In this document: in pieces, positions 13,083 through 22,184 of the stretch
Layout: the number at the start of each line of letters is the position of its first letter
Numbering within the stretch: the stretch's first letter is position 1
NCBI RefSeq assembly: GCF_030412915.1
Contig: NZ_JAUHJR010000002.1
Location: forward strand, 763,238-827,237
Source of the DNA: Nocardioides abyssi
Lineage (GTDB): Bacteria; Actinomycetota; Actinomycetes; Propionibacteriales; Nocardioidaceae
Reading direction: 5' to 3'
DNA length: 64,000 nucleotides
Made by a program: the position numbers and the translations under genes
The notes under the pieces: generated by a model
The model's database searches: none
Told to the model about the DNA's origin: nothing
What the model saw: only the letters and a program-made list of their open reading frames with translations

Positions 13083-14656
13083 AGCAGGGAACCGTCCGCG
13101 TCATCGTGCTGCTGCTCGTCGCCGCCCTCGTCCTCGGCGGGATCGGCATCGCGATCGCCGGGCTCACCTCCGGCGACGGCTCCCCGGGCGACGGCTCCTC
13201 CGAGGCGCCGGCCCGCACCGTCCCGGCGCCGACCACCACGCCGGCGCCCGGCGCGCAGGACCCGCCCCGCCCGGCGCTCGCCCGCTTCTACGAGCAGGAG
13301 CTGGACTGGGCGGCGTGCGGTGACCAGGAGTGCGCCCGGCTGACCGTGCCGCTCGACTACGCCCGGCCCCGCGGCGAGACCATCGAGGTCGCGGTGCTGC
13401 GGGTGCCCGCCGCCGACCCCGACCGGCGGGCCGGCTCGCTCGTGGTCAACCCCGGCGGTCCCGGCGCACCCGGCACGACGTACGCCTCGCAGGCCGGCCT
13501 GGTCTTCGGGCAGCCGCTGCTCCAGCGCTTCGACGTCGTCGGCTTCGACCCCCGCGGCACCGGCTTCTCCACCGCGATCGACTGCGTCTCCGACGAGCAG
13601 CTCGACGTCTTCCTCGCCGCGGACCCGACCCCCGACGACCGCGCCGAGGCGGCCGCGCTCGCCCGGGCGCAGCGCGCCTTCAACGCCGGGTGCGCGGCGG
13701 AGTCCGGCGACCTCGCGAACCACGTGACCACGGTCGAGGCCGCGATGGACATGGACGTGCTGCGCTCGGCCCTGGGCGAGTCCACGCTGACCTATTTCGG
13801 TGCCTCCTATGGCACCAAGCTCGGTGCGACGTACGCCGAGCTCTTCCCCGACCGCGCCGGCCGCCTCGTCCTCGACGGCGCCGTCGACCTTTCACTCAGC
13901 TCGCGCGAGCAGAGCCTGGGCCAGGCGCAGGGCTTCGAGACCGCCATCCGGGCGTACGTCGAGAACTGCGTCGCCTCCGACGGCTGCCCGCTCGGCGACT
14001 CCGTCGAGGGCGGGCTGCAGCGGCTCACCGACTTCCTCGACGAGGTGGACGCCGAGCCGTTGCCGGCCGGCGACCGTGACCTCGCCGTCGGCAACGCCTT
14101 CTACGGGATCGTCCTGCCGCTCTACAACCGGGAGTACTGGGTGTTGCTGACCCGGGCGCTCGGCGCGGCCTTCGACGGCAACGGCGCCCCGCTGCTCCAG
14201 CTCGCGGACCTCTACGCCTCGCGGGGGCCGGACGGCTACACCGACAACAGCTCCGAGGCGATCCTCGCGATCAACTGCCTCGACGACCCGACCGCGGTCG
14301 ACCCCGCTGACGTCCCCGCGCAGGTGCCCGCCTTCGAGCGCGTCTCGCCGACCTTCGGCGAGGTCTTCGCCTGGGGGCTGGCCGGCTGCCTCGGCGTGCG
14401 CGCGAAGGCCACGGTCGAGACGCCCGAGGTCGACGCCTCGGGTGCTCCGCCGATCGTGGTGGTCGGCACGACCCGCGACCCCGCCACCCCGTACGCCTGG
14501 GCCGAGGCGCTGGCCGAGCAGCTCGAGCCGGGCGTGCTGGTCACCCGCGACGGCGACGGCCACACCGGCTACCGCGCCGGCAACGCCTGCGTCGACGGGG
14601 CCGTCGAGGCCTACCTGGTCGACGGGACCGTCCCGGCGGACGGCCTGCGCTGCTGA
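13079..14656 (+). CDS. Exported TAP-type alpha/beta-hydrolase (peptidase)
   Basis: 525 aa. N-terminal membrane segment (about 7-30) followed by a Ser/Pro/Thr-rich linker, so probably an anchored or secreted enzyme. Alpha/beta-hydrolase fold with VVNPGGPGAPG (oxyanion loop), the nucleophile elbow GASYG (Ser at about residue 243), FDPRGTGFS, and a C-terminal TAP-like region ending in GDGHTGY with the catalytic His. It resembles the Streptomyces tripeptidyl aminopeptidases. GTG start at 13079 within GTGA of the holB stop. Substrate unknown. Confidence 0.88.
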   Translation: MKQGTVRVIVLLLVAALVLGGIGIAIAGLTSGDGSPGDGSSEAPARTVPAPTTTPAPGAQDPPRPALARFYEQELDWAACGDQECARLTVPLDYARPRGETIEVAVLRVPAADPDRRAGSLVVNPGGPGAPGTTYASQAGLVFGQPLLQRFDVVGFDPRGTGFSTAIDCVSDEQLDVFLAADPTPDDRAEAAALARAQRAFNAGCAAESGDLANHVTTVEAAMDMDVLRSALGESTLTYFGASYGTKLGATYAELFPDRAGRLVLDGAVDLSLSSREQSLGQAQGFETAIRAYVENCVASDGCPLGDSVEGGLQRLTDFLDEVDAEPLPAGDRDLAVGNAFYGIVLPLYNREYWVLLTRALGAAFDGNGAPLLQLADLYASRGPDGYTDNSSEAILAINCLDDPTAVDPADVPAQVPAFERVSPTFGEVFAWGLAGCLGVRAKATVETPEVDASGAPPIVVVGTTRDPATPYAWAEALAEQLEPGVLVTRDGDGHTGYRAGNACVDGAVEAYLVDGTVPADGLRC

Positions 14657-14673
14657 GCCCCTCGGCTGGTGCA

Positions 14674-14771
14674 CGGCTGGTTGAGGAGGTTCCGCTGGGA
14701 ACCGTCTCGAGACCCGGCCGGAAGAGCATCGGCTGGTTGAGGAGGTTCCGCTGGGAACCGTCTCGAAACCC
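14674..14771. repeat. Two copies of a 42-bp palindromic intergenic repeat
   Basis: Copies at 14674-14715 and 14730-14771 differ by one base (CTCGAGACCC / CTCGAAACCC). Each contains the hairpin GGTTCC-GCTG-GGAACC. This resembles the dispersed GGTTGAGGAGG...GTCTCGAAACC elements common between genes in Nocardioides-like genomes. It fills most of the gap between the peptidase and the convergent dioxygenase and may act as a terminator. Confidence 0.85.
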
Positions 14772-14800
14772 GCCGGCGGCGCCGGAGCCCGGCCGGCCGC

Positions 14801-15772
14801 TCAGCTGATCAGCTCGTCGATGCGGGTGTAGGCGTCCGAGCTGCCGGCCACCACGCGGCTGGTGCGGCCGTCGAGGGCGACCGGCACGTCGCCGACGAGC
14901 GTCACGCGGCGTACCTCGCGGCGGTGGTTGTCGAAGTCGGCGACCGCGTAGTGCTGGGTGGCCCGATTGTCCCACATCGCGACGTCGCCCTGCTGCCACT
15001 GCCAGCGCACGGTGTTCTCCAGCTTGGTGACGCGGTCCTGCAGGAGCTGGAACAGCGCGCTCGACTCGGCGGTGTTGAGCCCGAGGAAGCGCTTGACGAA
15101 GTGCCCGAGCAGCAGCGATCGCTCACCGGTCTCGGGGTGCACGCGGACCACCGGGTGCTCGGTCTCGTAGTAGGTCGCCCGGAACTGGCCGCGGTCGAGC
15201 GCGTCGCGGTCCGGGGAGTCGCCGTCGGGGTCCTCGGAGGAGGCGACGTAGTCGTACTCGTTGGTGTGCACCGCCCAGAGCCCGTCGACGAGCGATCGCA
15301 GCGGCGGGGTGAGGGCGTCGAACGCCGCGACGGTGTTGGCCCACACGGTGTTGCCGCCGTAGGGCGGGATGGTGACGCTGCGCAGGATGCTGATCGCGGG
15401 GACCCGGTCGACGAAGGTGACGTCGGTGTGCCAGCTGTTGGCGGCCATGCCCTGGGTGGCGGCGAGGCTGAGCACGTGCGCGCTGCCGGTGTTGACGGTC
15501 GGGTGCGCGGTGGTGAGCGTGCCGAGCTGCTCGGCGAAGGCGAGCTGGCCGGCGTCGTCGAGGTGGTGCTGGCCGCGGAAGAAGACGACCTTGTGGGCGA
15601 GCAGGGCGGCGCGGATCGTCGCGACGACCTCGGGGTGCAGGTCGGGGCCGAGGGTCACACCCTCGACGACGGCGCCGATGCGGCCGCCGACCTTGCGGAC
15701 GGTGGGCAGGGTGGGGGTGTCGGCGCTGGTGCTGTCGGGCGAGCCGGTCGGACGGTCCAGGGTGCTGGTCAC
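14801..15772 (-). CDS. TauD/TfdA-family Fe(II)/2-oxoglutarate dioxygenase
   Basis: 323 aa. The HxD iron ligands are in NSWHTDVTF (His115, Asp117), with the distal His in [11 protein letters not shown] (about 285) and the 2-oxoglutarate-binding Arg in the following [10 protein letters not shown]. Family members oxidise taurine, alkyl sulfates/sulfonates or aryloxyalkanoates; the substrate cannot be read from the sequence. GTG start at 15772 with AGGAGG five bases upstream. It is transcribed after the LysR gene on the same strand with a 53-bp gap that holds a large inverted repeat, so it is probably the regulated target. Confidence 0.9.
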   Translation of the reverse strand: MTSTLDRPTGSPDSTSADTPTLPTVRKVGGRIGAVVEGVTLGPDLHPEVVATIRAALLAHKVVFFRGQHHLDDAGQLAFAEQLGTLTTAHPTVNTGSAHVLSLAATQGMAANSWHTDVTFVDRVPAISILRSVTIPPYGGNTVWANTVAAFDALTPPLRSLVDGLWAVHTNEYDYVASSEDPDGDSPDRDALDRGQFRATYYETEHPVVRVHPETGERSLLLGHFVKRFLGLNTAESSALFQLLQDRVTKLENTVRWQWQQGDVAMWDNRATQHYAVADFDNHRREVRRVTLVGDVPVALDGRTSRVVAGSSDAYTRIDELIS

Positions 15773-15779
15773 GGTTCCT

Positions 15780-15817
15780 CCTGTTGTAAGTCGACTGGGT
15801 CACTCGACAATAACAGG
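15780..15817 (-). promoter_or_regulatory. Candidate LysR operator before the dioxygenase gene
   Basis: Inverted repeat CCTGTT-GTAA-GTCGA / TCGAC-AAT-AACAGG (arms 15780-15794 and 15804-15817). It lies in the only gap between lysR and the dioxygenase gene and overlaps the latter's ribosome binding site region. Suits binding by a LysR dimer or a leader hairpin; inferred from position and symmetry. Confidence 0.5.
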
Positions 15818-15825
15818 AGAAGCGG

Positions 15826-16752
15826 TCACCGGGGCCGCACCGGCTCGCAGATCTCCTGGATGCGCCGCGTCGCGAGCTCGATCATCAGCTGCGCCGCGGG
15901 GGAGAGGATCGCGTCGGCCCGGTGCACGATCGCGAGCACGTCGTGCTGGCGGGGGCGCAGCGAGGTCCAGCCGGCGTCCGGCGCGAGGCGCGGCAACAGC
16001 TGGTCGACGACGCCACGGGGGACGACACTGTCGGCCAGTCCCATGCCGACCAGCTCGACCGCCGTCTCGACGTCCTCCACCTCGATCCGCGTCACCGGGT
16101 TGCGGCCGGTCTCGTGGAGCATCTGGCGCAGCACGATGCGGGTCGAGTCGTTGGCGCGCCAGGTGGTCTCCGGCATGACCAGCGAGGCCTGCGAGAGGCG
16201 GGCAGCCGTCACTGGCGACGCGACCCGCTCGGGGTCGGCGGAGATGTAGACCAGCTCGTCCTTGGCCACCGGGGTGATGGTCATGCCCTCGCTCGTCGCG
16301 GCGGCGACCGCGATCATCGCCGCCTCGAGCCGGCCGCGGCGCAGCTCCTCCTGCACGTCGGTGGAGTTCTGGCCCACCAGCTCGACGCGGACGCCGGGGT
16401 AGCGCTCGAGCACGTCGGCCACCAGGTCCGCTCCCGCGTAGAGCCGGGCGGTGCCGAACATGCCGAACCGGATGGTCCCGGTCTCCAGCGACCGGACGCT
16501 CCGCACGGCGCGCTCGGCCTTGTCGATCGACGCGAGCACCCGCTCGGCGTACGGGCGCAGCGTGTCGGCGACCGTCGTCGGCACCACGCCGCGGCCCACC
16601 CGGCGGAAGAGCTGGACGCCGAGCGACTTCTCCAGGGCGCGAATCTGCTCGGAGACCGACGGCTGCGCGTAGCCGAGCTCCTCGGCCGCGCGGGTCAGGG
16701 AGCCCTGCTCGTACGTCGCGAGGAAGCATGTGAGCTGGTGCACAGAAAGCAT
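15826..16752 (-). CDS. LysR-family transcriptional regulator
   Basis: 308 aa. N-terminal winged HTH (residues 1-60, QLTCFLATYEQGSLTRAAEELGYAQPSVSEQIRALEKSLGVQLFRRVGRG) in canonical LysR form, followed by a periplasmic-binding-like effector domain (about 90-300). ATG at 16752 lies within a perfect CATAGG-CCTATG palindrome. It probably controls the dioxygenase downstream and perhaps the small Cys protein transcribed divergently. The effector is unknown. Confidence 0.93.
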   Translation of the reverse strand: MLSVHQLTCFLATYEQGSLTRAAEELGYAQPSVSEQIRALEKSLGVQLFRRVGRGVVPTTVADTLRPYAERVLASIDKAERAVRSVRSLETGTIRFGMFGTARLYAGADLVADVLERYPGVRVELVGQNSTDVQEELRRGRLEAAMIAVAAATSEGMTITPVAKDELVYISADPERVASPVTAARLSQASLVMPETTWRANDSTRIVLRQMLHETGRNPVTRIEVEDVETAVELVGMGLADSVVPRGVVDQLLPRLAPDAGWTSLRPRQHDVLAIVHRADAILSPAAQLMIELATRRIQEICEPVRPR

Positions 16753-16766
16753 AGGGACAGCCTATG
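16750..16766. promoter_or_regulatory. Palindrome at the LysR start, possible autoregulatory site
   Basis: CATAGG (16750-16755), 5-base spacer GACAG, CCTATG (16761-16766): perfect 6-bp arms overlapping the lysR start codon. A related half sequence, AGGCTACCCCTATGG, follows at about 16782-16796 on the other strand. Both fit a LysR T-N11-A type site. Confidence 0.45.
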
Positions 16767-16856
16767 TCGACTGAAGGAAGGTCAGGCTACCCCTATGGCT
16801 GGAACTCCTCCAGAATGGAGTCAGTACTCCTGCACCCGAGAACGAAAGGATCCGCC

Positions 16857-17039
16857 GTGTTCACCCACGTCTGCACCGCTTGCGCGAAGCGCCAGCTCAT
16901 CTTCCCCTCCCAGGTCACGGCGGTCGCCGAGAGCGAGCAGGGCCCGGTCGCCACCTTCACCTGCTGGTGCGGCGCCGAGCAGTCCGCGCCCTACGGCCTT
17001 GCGCCGGCGACGTCCCGCAAGGTCGTCCTCGCGGCCTGA
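16857..17039 (+). CDS. Small four-Cys (zinc-ribbon-like) protein
   Basis: 60 aa, start GTG 16857 with GAAAGGA upstream. CxxC near the N-terminus (HVCTACAKR) and CWC in the middle (FTCWCGAEQ) could bind one zinc ion. No other domain. The in-frame extension back to 16764 would run through the LysR operator region and is not used. Function unknown; divergent from lysR, so co-regulation is possible. A short hairpin CGCCCC-GAC-GGGGCG (17052-17066) lies after the stop. Confidence 0.7.
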   Translation: MFTHVCTACAKRQLIFPSQVTAVAESEQGPVATFTCWCGAEQSAPYGLAPATSRKVVLAA

Positions 17040-17121
17040 CGCCCTCGGTTTCGCCCCGACGGGGCGGCGTCCCTATACTCCTTCGGGTTGCCCGGCAGGT
17101 CCCGACCGCGCCGGGCAGCGC

Positions 17122-17194
17122 GCCGCCTTAGCTCAGTCGGTAGAGCGTCTCACTCGTAATGAGAAGGTCGTCGGTTCGATTCCGACAGGCGGCT
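17122..17194 (+). tRNA. tRNA-Thr (anticodon CGU)
   Basis: 73-nt cloverleaf: acceptor GCCGCCT/AGGCGGC, D-loop TTAGCTCAGTCGGTAGAGC, anticodon stem TCTCA/TGAGA with loop CTCGTAA (anticodon CGT, reads ACG), and T-arm GGTTCGATTCC. The 3' CCA is not encoded. A TATACT -10-like box lies at 17074-17079. Confidence 0.97.
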
Positions 17195-17200
17195 CCGATC

Positions 17201-17240
17201 AAGGCCCCTGATCTGCAGTGATGCGGTCGGGGGCCTTTCT
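17201..17240 (+). terminator. Terminator after tRNA-Thr
   Basis: AAGGCCCC (17201-17208) pairs with GGGGCCTT (17230-17237), followed by TCT. It lies 7 bases after the tRNA. Confidence 0.75.
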
Positions 17241-17294
17241 CCTTCGCGCCCGGGGGAGTGGCGACGGCTTCCTGGTGGCTCGCATCGGCCGCCG

Positions 17295-17983
17295 TCAGCG
17301 GCGGGTGCCGGTGACGAGGTACTGCAGCTGGACGTCGTGGCCGGGCGCGACGCCGTGGGCGCGGTCGAGCTCGAGGACCTCCTCGAGGGGGACGACGGCG
17401 ACGTCGACCAGCCCGGCCGCGCGGAGGACGTCGGCGGTCGCCTCGATCGAGCGGGCCTCGGCCAGCGGGAGGGCCGCGTCGGGGCGGTCGCCGTACAGCG
17501 CGCCGAGCCCGTCGGTGAACCACGTGCTGTCCACCATCGCGACGACCCCGCCGGGTCGGAGCAGCTCGACCCAGCGGGCGACGGCGGTGGCGGGGTCGCG
17601 GAGCGTCCACATGACGTACCGGCCCACGACCGCGTCGTACGACGCCGGCGGGAACGGCGGGGCGACGGCGTCCCCGACGAGGATGCGCGGCGGGTCGGCC
17701 AGCTCGGCGGCGTGCTCGCGGGCGAGATCCAGCATGCCGCCGGCGAGGTCGATGCCGGTGACGCGGTGGCCGAGCTCGGCGAGCAGGCAGGCGACGTGGC
17801 CGCTGCCCGTGCCGACGTCGAGCACCTCGACGGGTGCCGAGGGGAGGACGCCGGACCACACGCGGCCCCAGGCCTGCCGGTCGAGGTCGCGGCGCTCGGG
17901 CCGCTGCTGGTAGGCGTCGTACGACGGGGCGCGCCCGGTCCAGTAGTCGTCGATCCTGGCCTGGAGGGGGTCGGGGTGCTGGC

Positions 17984-17987
<4 letters not shown>
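17295..17987 (-). CDS. Class I SAM-dependent methyltransferase
   Basis: 230 aa. Methyltransf_11-type fold: VLDVGTGSGHVACLLAELG (motif I, about 54-72), GIDLAGGMLDLA, the post-I and motif II region SYDAVVGRYVMWTL, and LRPGGVVAMVD. Last gene of the FecBCD-type importer operon; its ATG overlaps the ATPase stop by four bases. Methyltransferases linked to siderophore/metallophore importers may modify or recycle the ligand, but no substrate can be assigned. Confidence 0.85.
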
Positions 17988-18768
<781 letters not shown>

Positions 18769-18772
<4 letters not shown>

Positions 18773-19779
18773 GAGCCGGTCCCGAAGCGTTCGACGATGC
18801 GGGCGAGGCCGGCGACCGAGAGCGGGGTGGGCGGCTCGGTGAAGTTGAACAGCTGGGTCATCACGTCCCCCTTGCGCACCGCGGTCAGCCGGTCCGCCCC
18901 GGGCAGGCGGGTGACGGCGTCCTCCACCGCGGCCGGGTCGCCGTCGCTGTGCAGCAGCACGAGCACGTCGGGGTCGCGGCCGAGCAGCTCCTCGAGGGTG
19001 ACCTCGAAGACCCGCTCGTCGACGTCGGCGAAGGCGTTCTCGAAGCCGGCCGCCTCCAGCTGCGGGTGGGCCATGCTGGCGGTGCCGTAGGCGTACGTCG
19101 TGCCGCCACCGACGGTCGGGTAGAGCACGGCGGCGGTCCGCCCCGACGGCTGGCCCACCTCGGCGTCGATCGCCGCGAGGTCGGCCTCGAGGTCGGCGAC
19201 CGCCTCCCGCGCTTGGGCCTCGCGGCCGAAGACCTTGCCGTAGAGCTCGAGCTGGGCGGAGACGTCGTCGAACCCGGGGGCGTCGACGCCGCCGCACAGT
19301 GCCGGCTCCTCCAGCAGCGGGATGCCGACGGCGTCGAGCGTCGCGCGCGAGAGGTTGTCGACCTCGCCGAGCACCAGGTCGGGCTCCTGGCCGATGACGA
19401 CCTCCTTGGAGATCTGCAGGTGCCCGCTGCTGTCCAGCTCGTCGGTCAGCAGCGGGACCTCCTCGAGCGCGGCGAGCGTGGCGTCGTCGTGATACTCCGC
19501 CGGGTACTGCCCGGCACGCGCGGTCGCCCGATCGAGCACACCGAGGGCCTGGAGGAACGGCACGGCCGAGCTCTTGAGGAGCACCACCCGCTCCGGTGCC
19601 TCATCGAACGTGACCTCGGCGCCGCAGTTCTCCACGGTGACCGGGTAGTTGCCGGTGGCCGTCGACGCGGGGGCGGCGCGGTCGTCCTCGGTGCCGCAGG
19701 CGGTCAGGCCGCCGAGCAGCAGGGCCATCCCGGCGCAGGCGGTCCAGCGGGCGCGGGGACGGGGGTGGCGAGCGGGCAC
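18769..19779 (-). CDS. ABC transporter substrate-binding lipoprotein, FecB/BtuF type
   Basis: 336 aa. N-terminal signal with lipobox LTAC (Cys at about residue 28), then the two-lobed periplasmic-binding fold of the class III (FepB/BtuF) family: NYPVTVENCG..VTFDEAPERVV at the start, a long linker helix (REAVADLEADLAAIDAEV), and KGDVMTQLFN near the end. GTG start at 19779 preceded by GAGGAGAACC. Ligand uncertain: a siderophore, corrinoid or Ni/Co chelate. The Nur-like operator upstream favours a metal chelate. Confidence 0.9.
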
Positions 19780-19812
19780 GGTTCTCCTCGGGAGGGTGGG
19801 TCGGGACGGAGA

Positions 19813-20919
19813 TCAGGCCGTGGTGGCGTGCAGGCGGCGGATGAGCACGAGCAGGAACGGTGCGCCGACGAGGGAGGTGATGATCCCGATCGGGAGCTCC
19901 TGGGGGGCGAAGAGCGTGCGGGCGAGCACGTCGGCCCAGACGAGCAGGACGGCGCCCATGAGGGCGGCGACGACGACCACGCGCACGTGGCGGCCGCCGA
20001 CCGCGCGGCGGGCGAGGTGCGGAACGACGAGCCCGACGAACCCGATGCTCCCCGAAGCTGCGACGACCACCCCGACGCACAGCGCGACGACCACCAGCGC
20101 CTGCAGCCGGAACCGCTCGGGCCGCACGCCCAGGGTGTGGGCGGTCTCGTCGCCGATGGCCAGCGTGTCGAGCCGACGTCCCCAGAGGGTCAGCAGCGCG
20201 ACGGTGCCCAGGACCACGACCGCGACGACGGCCAGCGGGGTGTCCCACTGCGCCAGCGCGAGCGACCCCAGGAGCCAGAACATCACCGAGCGGGCGCCCT
20301 CGGCCGAGCCGGAGGCGAAGATGAGGAAGCTGGTCAGCGCGTAGAGCGCGTAGCCGACCGCGACGCCGGCCAGCAGCAGTCGCACGGAGGTGACCCGTCC
20401 GGCGCTGCGGGCCACCAGGAACACCAAGAGGGAGGCGGCGAGCGCGCCGAGGAACGCCATGACCTGGAGGGCGTGCTCGGCGAACCCTGCGCCGACGCCG
20501 AACAGGATCGCCGCCGCCGCGCCGCTCGAGGCCCCCGAGTTCACGCCGAGCAGGTAGGGGTCGGCCAGCACGTTGCGCACCATCGCCTGGAGCGCCACGC
20601 CACAGACCGCGAGACCGGCACCGACGAGCGCCCCCAGGAGCACGCGCGGCAGGCGCACCTGCCAGACGATCGCGTCGACCGGCGCGCTCCAGGTCGGCTC
20701 GCCCGGCCAGCCGAGCAGGTGGTGCCCGACGACGCGGGCGACCGTGCCGGCCGGCACCGGGACCGCGCCGACGCCGACGCCCGCGACGACCGTCGCCACG
20801 AGCGCGGCGAGCAGCCCGAGTGTCCACGCGGTCGCGCGCCGACGGCCTGCGTCGAGGCCGAGCGGGTCGACCGCGTCCTCGCCCTCCGACGACCGCGGCG
20901 CCGTTGCGGTGTCGAGCAC
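19813..20919 (-). CDS. ABC transporter permease, FecCD/BtuC type
   Basis: 368 aa with about 9-10 transmembrane helices. Family signatures: VWQVRLPRVLLGALVGAGLA, ADPYLLGVNSGASSGA, GSIGFVGLVVPHLAR and LPIGIITSLVGAPFLLVLI. GTG start at 20919 (VLDTATAP) preceded by GGGGAAGGGG. The open frame continues about 1.2 kb upstream through the divergent cob operon but without homology. First gene of the importer operon; a 21-bp palindrome lies 25 bases upstream. The N-terminal cytosolic stretch (about 30 aa) is longer than usual. Confidence 0.9.
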   Translation of the reverse strand: MLDTATAPRSSEGEDAVDPLGLDAGRRRATAWTLGLLAALVATVVAGVGVGAVPVPAGTVARVVGHHLLGWPGEPTWSAPVDAIVWQVRLPRVLLGALVGAGLAVCGVALQAMVRNVLADPYLLGVNSGASSGAAAAILFGVGAGFAEHALQVMAFLGALAASLLVFLVARSAGRVTSVRLLLAGVAVGYALYALTSFLIFASGSAEGARSVMFWLLGSLALAQWDTPLAVVAVVVLGTVALLTLWGRRLDTLAIGDETAHTLGVRPERFRLQALVVVALCVGVVVAASGSIGFVGLVVPHLARRAVGGRHVRVVVVAALMGAVLLVWADVLARTLFAPQELPIGIITSLVGAPFLLVLIRRLHATTA

Positions 20920-20943
20920 CAGGACCCCTTCCCCTCGCAGCGC

Positions 20944-20964
20944 TGTTGCACATGCTTTGCAACA
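20944..20964 (-). promoter_or_regulatory. Nur-like operator before the FecBCD-type importer
   Basis: Perfect arms TGTTGCA / TGCAACA separated by CATGCTT. Read as TTGCAC-N5-TTGCAA it matches the Streptomyces nickel regulator (Nur, Fur family) box TTGCAA-N5-TTGCAA with one mismatch. It lies 25 bases before the permease start. Assignment to Nur is inference from the motif. Confidence 0.5.
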
Positions 20965-21092
20965 ACGGGAACGTAGCAGCAGGCTCGGAGTGGGCGGCGA
21001 GGTGTGCGGCGCGTTGGTGGACGCGCCGACCCGAGGGTCCGGGGCGCGGGCGGGGCGCCGACGGTCGACGCGAGCCGGTAGTCTCCGGCACA

Positions 21093-21259
21093 GCCAGTCG
21101 TACTCCTCAGTGGAGTCAGGGAACCCGGTGCGACTCCGGGACTGACGCGCAGCGGTGAGGTGACGGGACGGACACGCCGGCAACGGCGAGCCACTGGGGC
21201 CCTCGGGTCCTGGGAAGGCGTCCAGCTCCCGGTTGATCCGAGTCCGAAGACCTGCTGGC
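21093..21259 (+). promoter_or_regulatory. Cobalamin riboswitch before the cobG-like/cobH/cobIJ/cobM/bluB operon
   Basis: Closing stem GCCAG (21093) / CTGGC (21255). Conserved core GGGAA-CCGGTGCGACTCCGG-ACTG, then GCAGCGGTGA, CGAGCCACTGG and the B12 box AGTCCGAAGACC (21241-21252). A 7-bp hairpin CGACGAC-AGCC-GTCGTCG follows at 21262-21279 and may be part of the expression platform. The first gene starts 61 bases downstream. Confidence 0.95.
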
Positions 21260-21320
21260 CTCGACGACAGCCGTCGTCGGGTCAACGAGGGTCCCGCGAA
21301 CCGGACCCGGACTCGAACAG

Positions 21321-22184
21321 GTGAGCTCCAAGGTGTCAGCCGTCCCCCGGTCCCGTCCAGATCGCTGCCCCGGCGTCCTGCGACCGTGGCGCGCCGACGA
21401 CGGCCTGCTGGTCCGGCTGCGACCGCCGGGTGGCCGGGTGTCGTCGGCGTCGCTGCGGGCGCTGTCGCGGGTCGCCGAGCGGTACGGCGACGGGCGGGTG
21501 CGCGTGACCGGCCGCGCCAACCTGCAGGTCCGCGCCCTCCCGGCCGCGGCCGGTGGCGACCGGTTGCCCGGCGACGTGCTCGCTGCGGTCGAGGCGACCG
21601 GGCTGCTGCCCAGCCGCGCGCACGACGTCGCCCGGAACGTGATGGCCTCACCGCAGACCGGGCTTGCGGGCGGCCGGGCGGACCTCCGGCCGCTCGTCGC
21701 CGATCTCGACGCCGGCCTGCGGGCGGACCGGCGGCTCGCCGCGCTGCCGGGCCGCTTCCTGCACGTGCTCGACGACCGCGGGGACCTCGCGGACCGCCCC
21801 GGCGACCTCGGGGTGGTGGCGATCGACGCCCACCGCGGCCAGCTGCGGGTCGGGGACGGCTGGGGCGAGGTGGTCGACCTGGCCGGCGCGGCGGAGGCGC
21901 TGCTCGACCTGGCTCGCTGCTTCCTCGAGAGGCGCGGCCAGGGGCCGGGCGCCGCCTGGCACGTCGCCGAGCTGGCCGAGCCGCTCGTCGAGCCGCACCT
22001 GCCGGACCCCGGCCTGCCCCCGCCTGCGTCGGCGCTGCCGCACGGTCCCGTGCCCGGTGGCGTCCACGTGCCCGTCCCCGACGACGGCCTCGACCGCGCC
22101 GCCGTCGAGCGGCTCTGCGCCGCCGCACCCGTCCTCGTCGTCACGCCGTGGCGTGGCGTCCTCGTCCCGGAGGAGTCCCGATGA
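21321..22184 (+). CDS. cobG: CobG-like precorrin-3B synthase, truncated
   Basis: 287 aa. It resembles the N-terminal two thirds of CobG (nitrite/sulfite-reductase fold): RPDRCPGVLRPW.ADDGLLVRLRPPGG, VTGRANLQVRAL, ARNVMASPQTG and ALPGRFLHVLDDRGD. It then ends at VLVVTPWRGVLVPEESR. Full-length actinobacterial CobG continues about 80-100 residues past the TPWR motif with a CTGxPGC-type cysteine cluster that carries the Fe-S/siroheme centre; that part is missing and cobH starts immediately (ATGA overlap at 22181). CobG hydroxylates precorrin-3A at C20 before ring contraction. GTG start at 21321 has a weak ribosome binding site. Whether it is still active is open. Confidence 0.78.
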   Translation: MSSKVSAVPRSRPDRCPGVLRPWRADDGLLVRLRPPGGRVSSASLRALSRVAERYGDGRVRVTGRANLQVRALPAAAGGDRLPGDVLAAVEATGLLPSRAHDVARNVMASPQTGLAGGRADLRPLVADLDAGLRADRRLAALPGRFLHVLDDRGDLADRPGDLGVVAIDAHRGQLRVGDGWGEVVDLAGAAEALLDLARCFLERRGQGPGAAWHVAELAEPLVEPHLPDPGLPPPASALPHGPVPGGVHVPVPDDGLDRAAVERLCAAAPVLVVTPWRGVLVPEESR

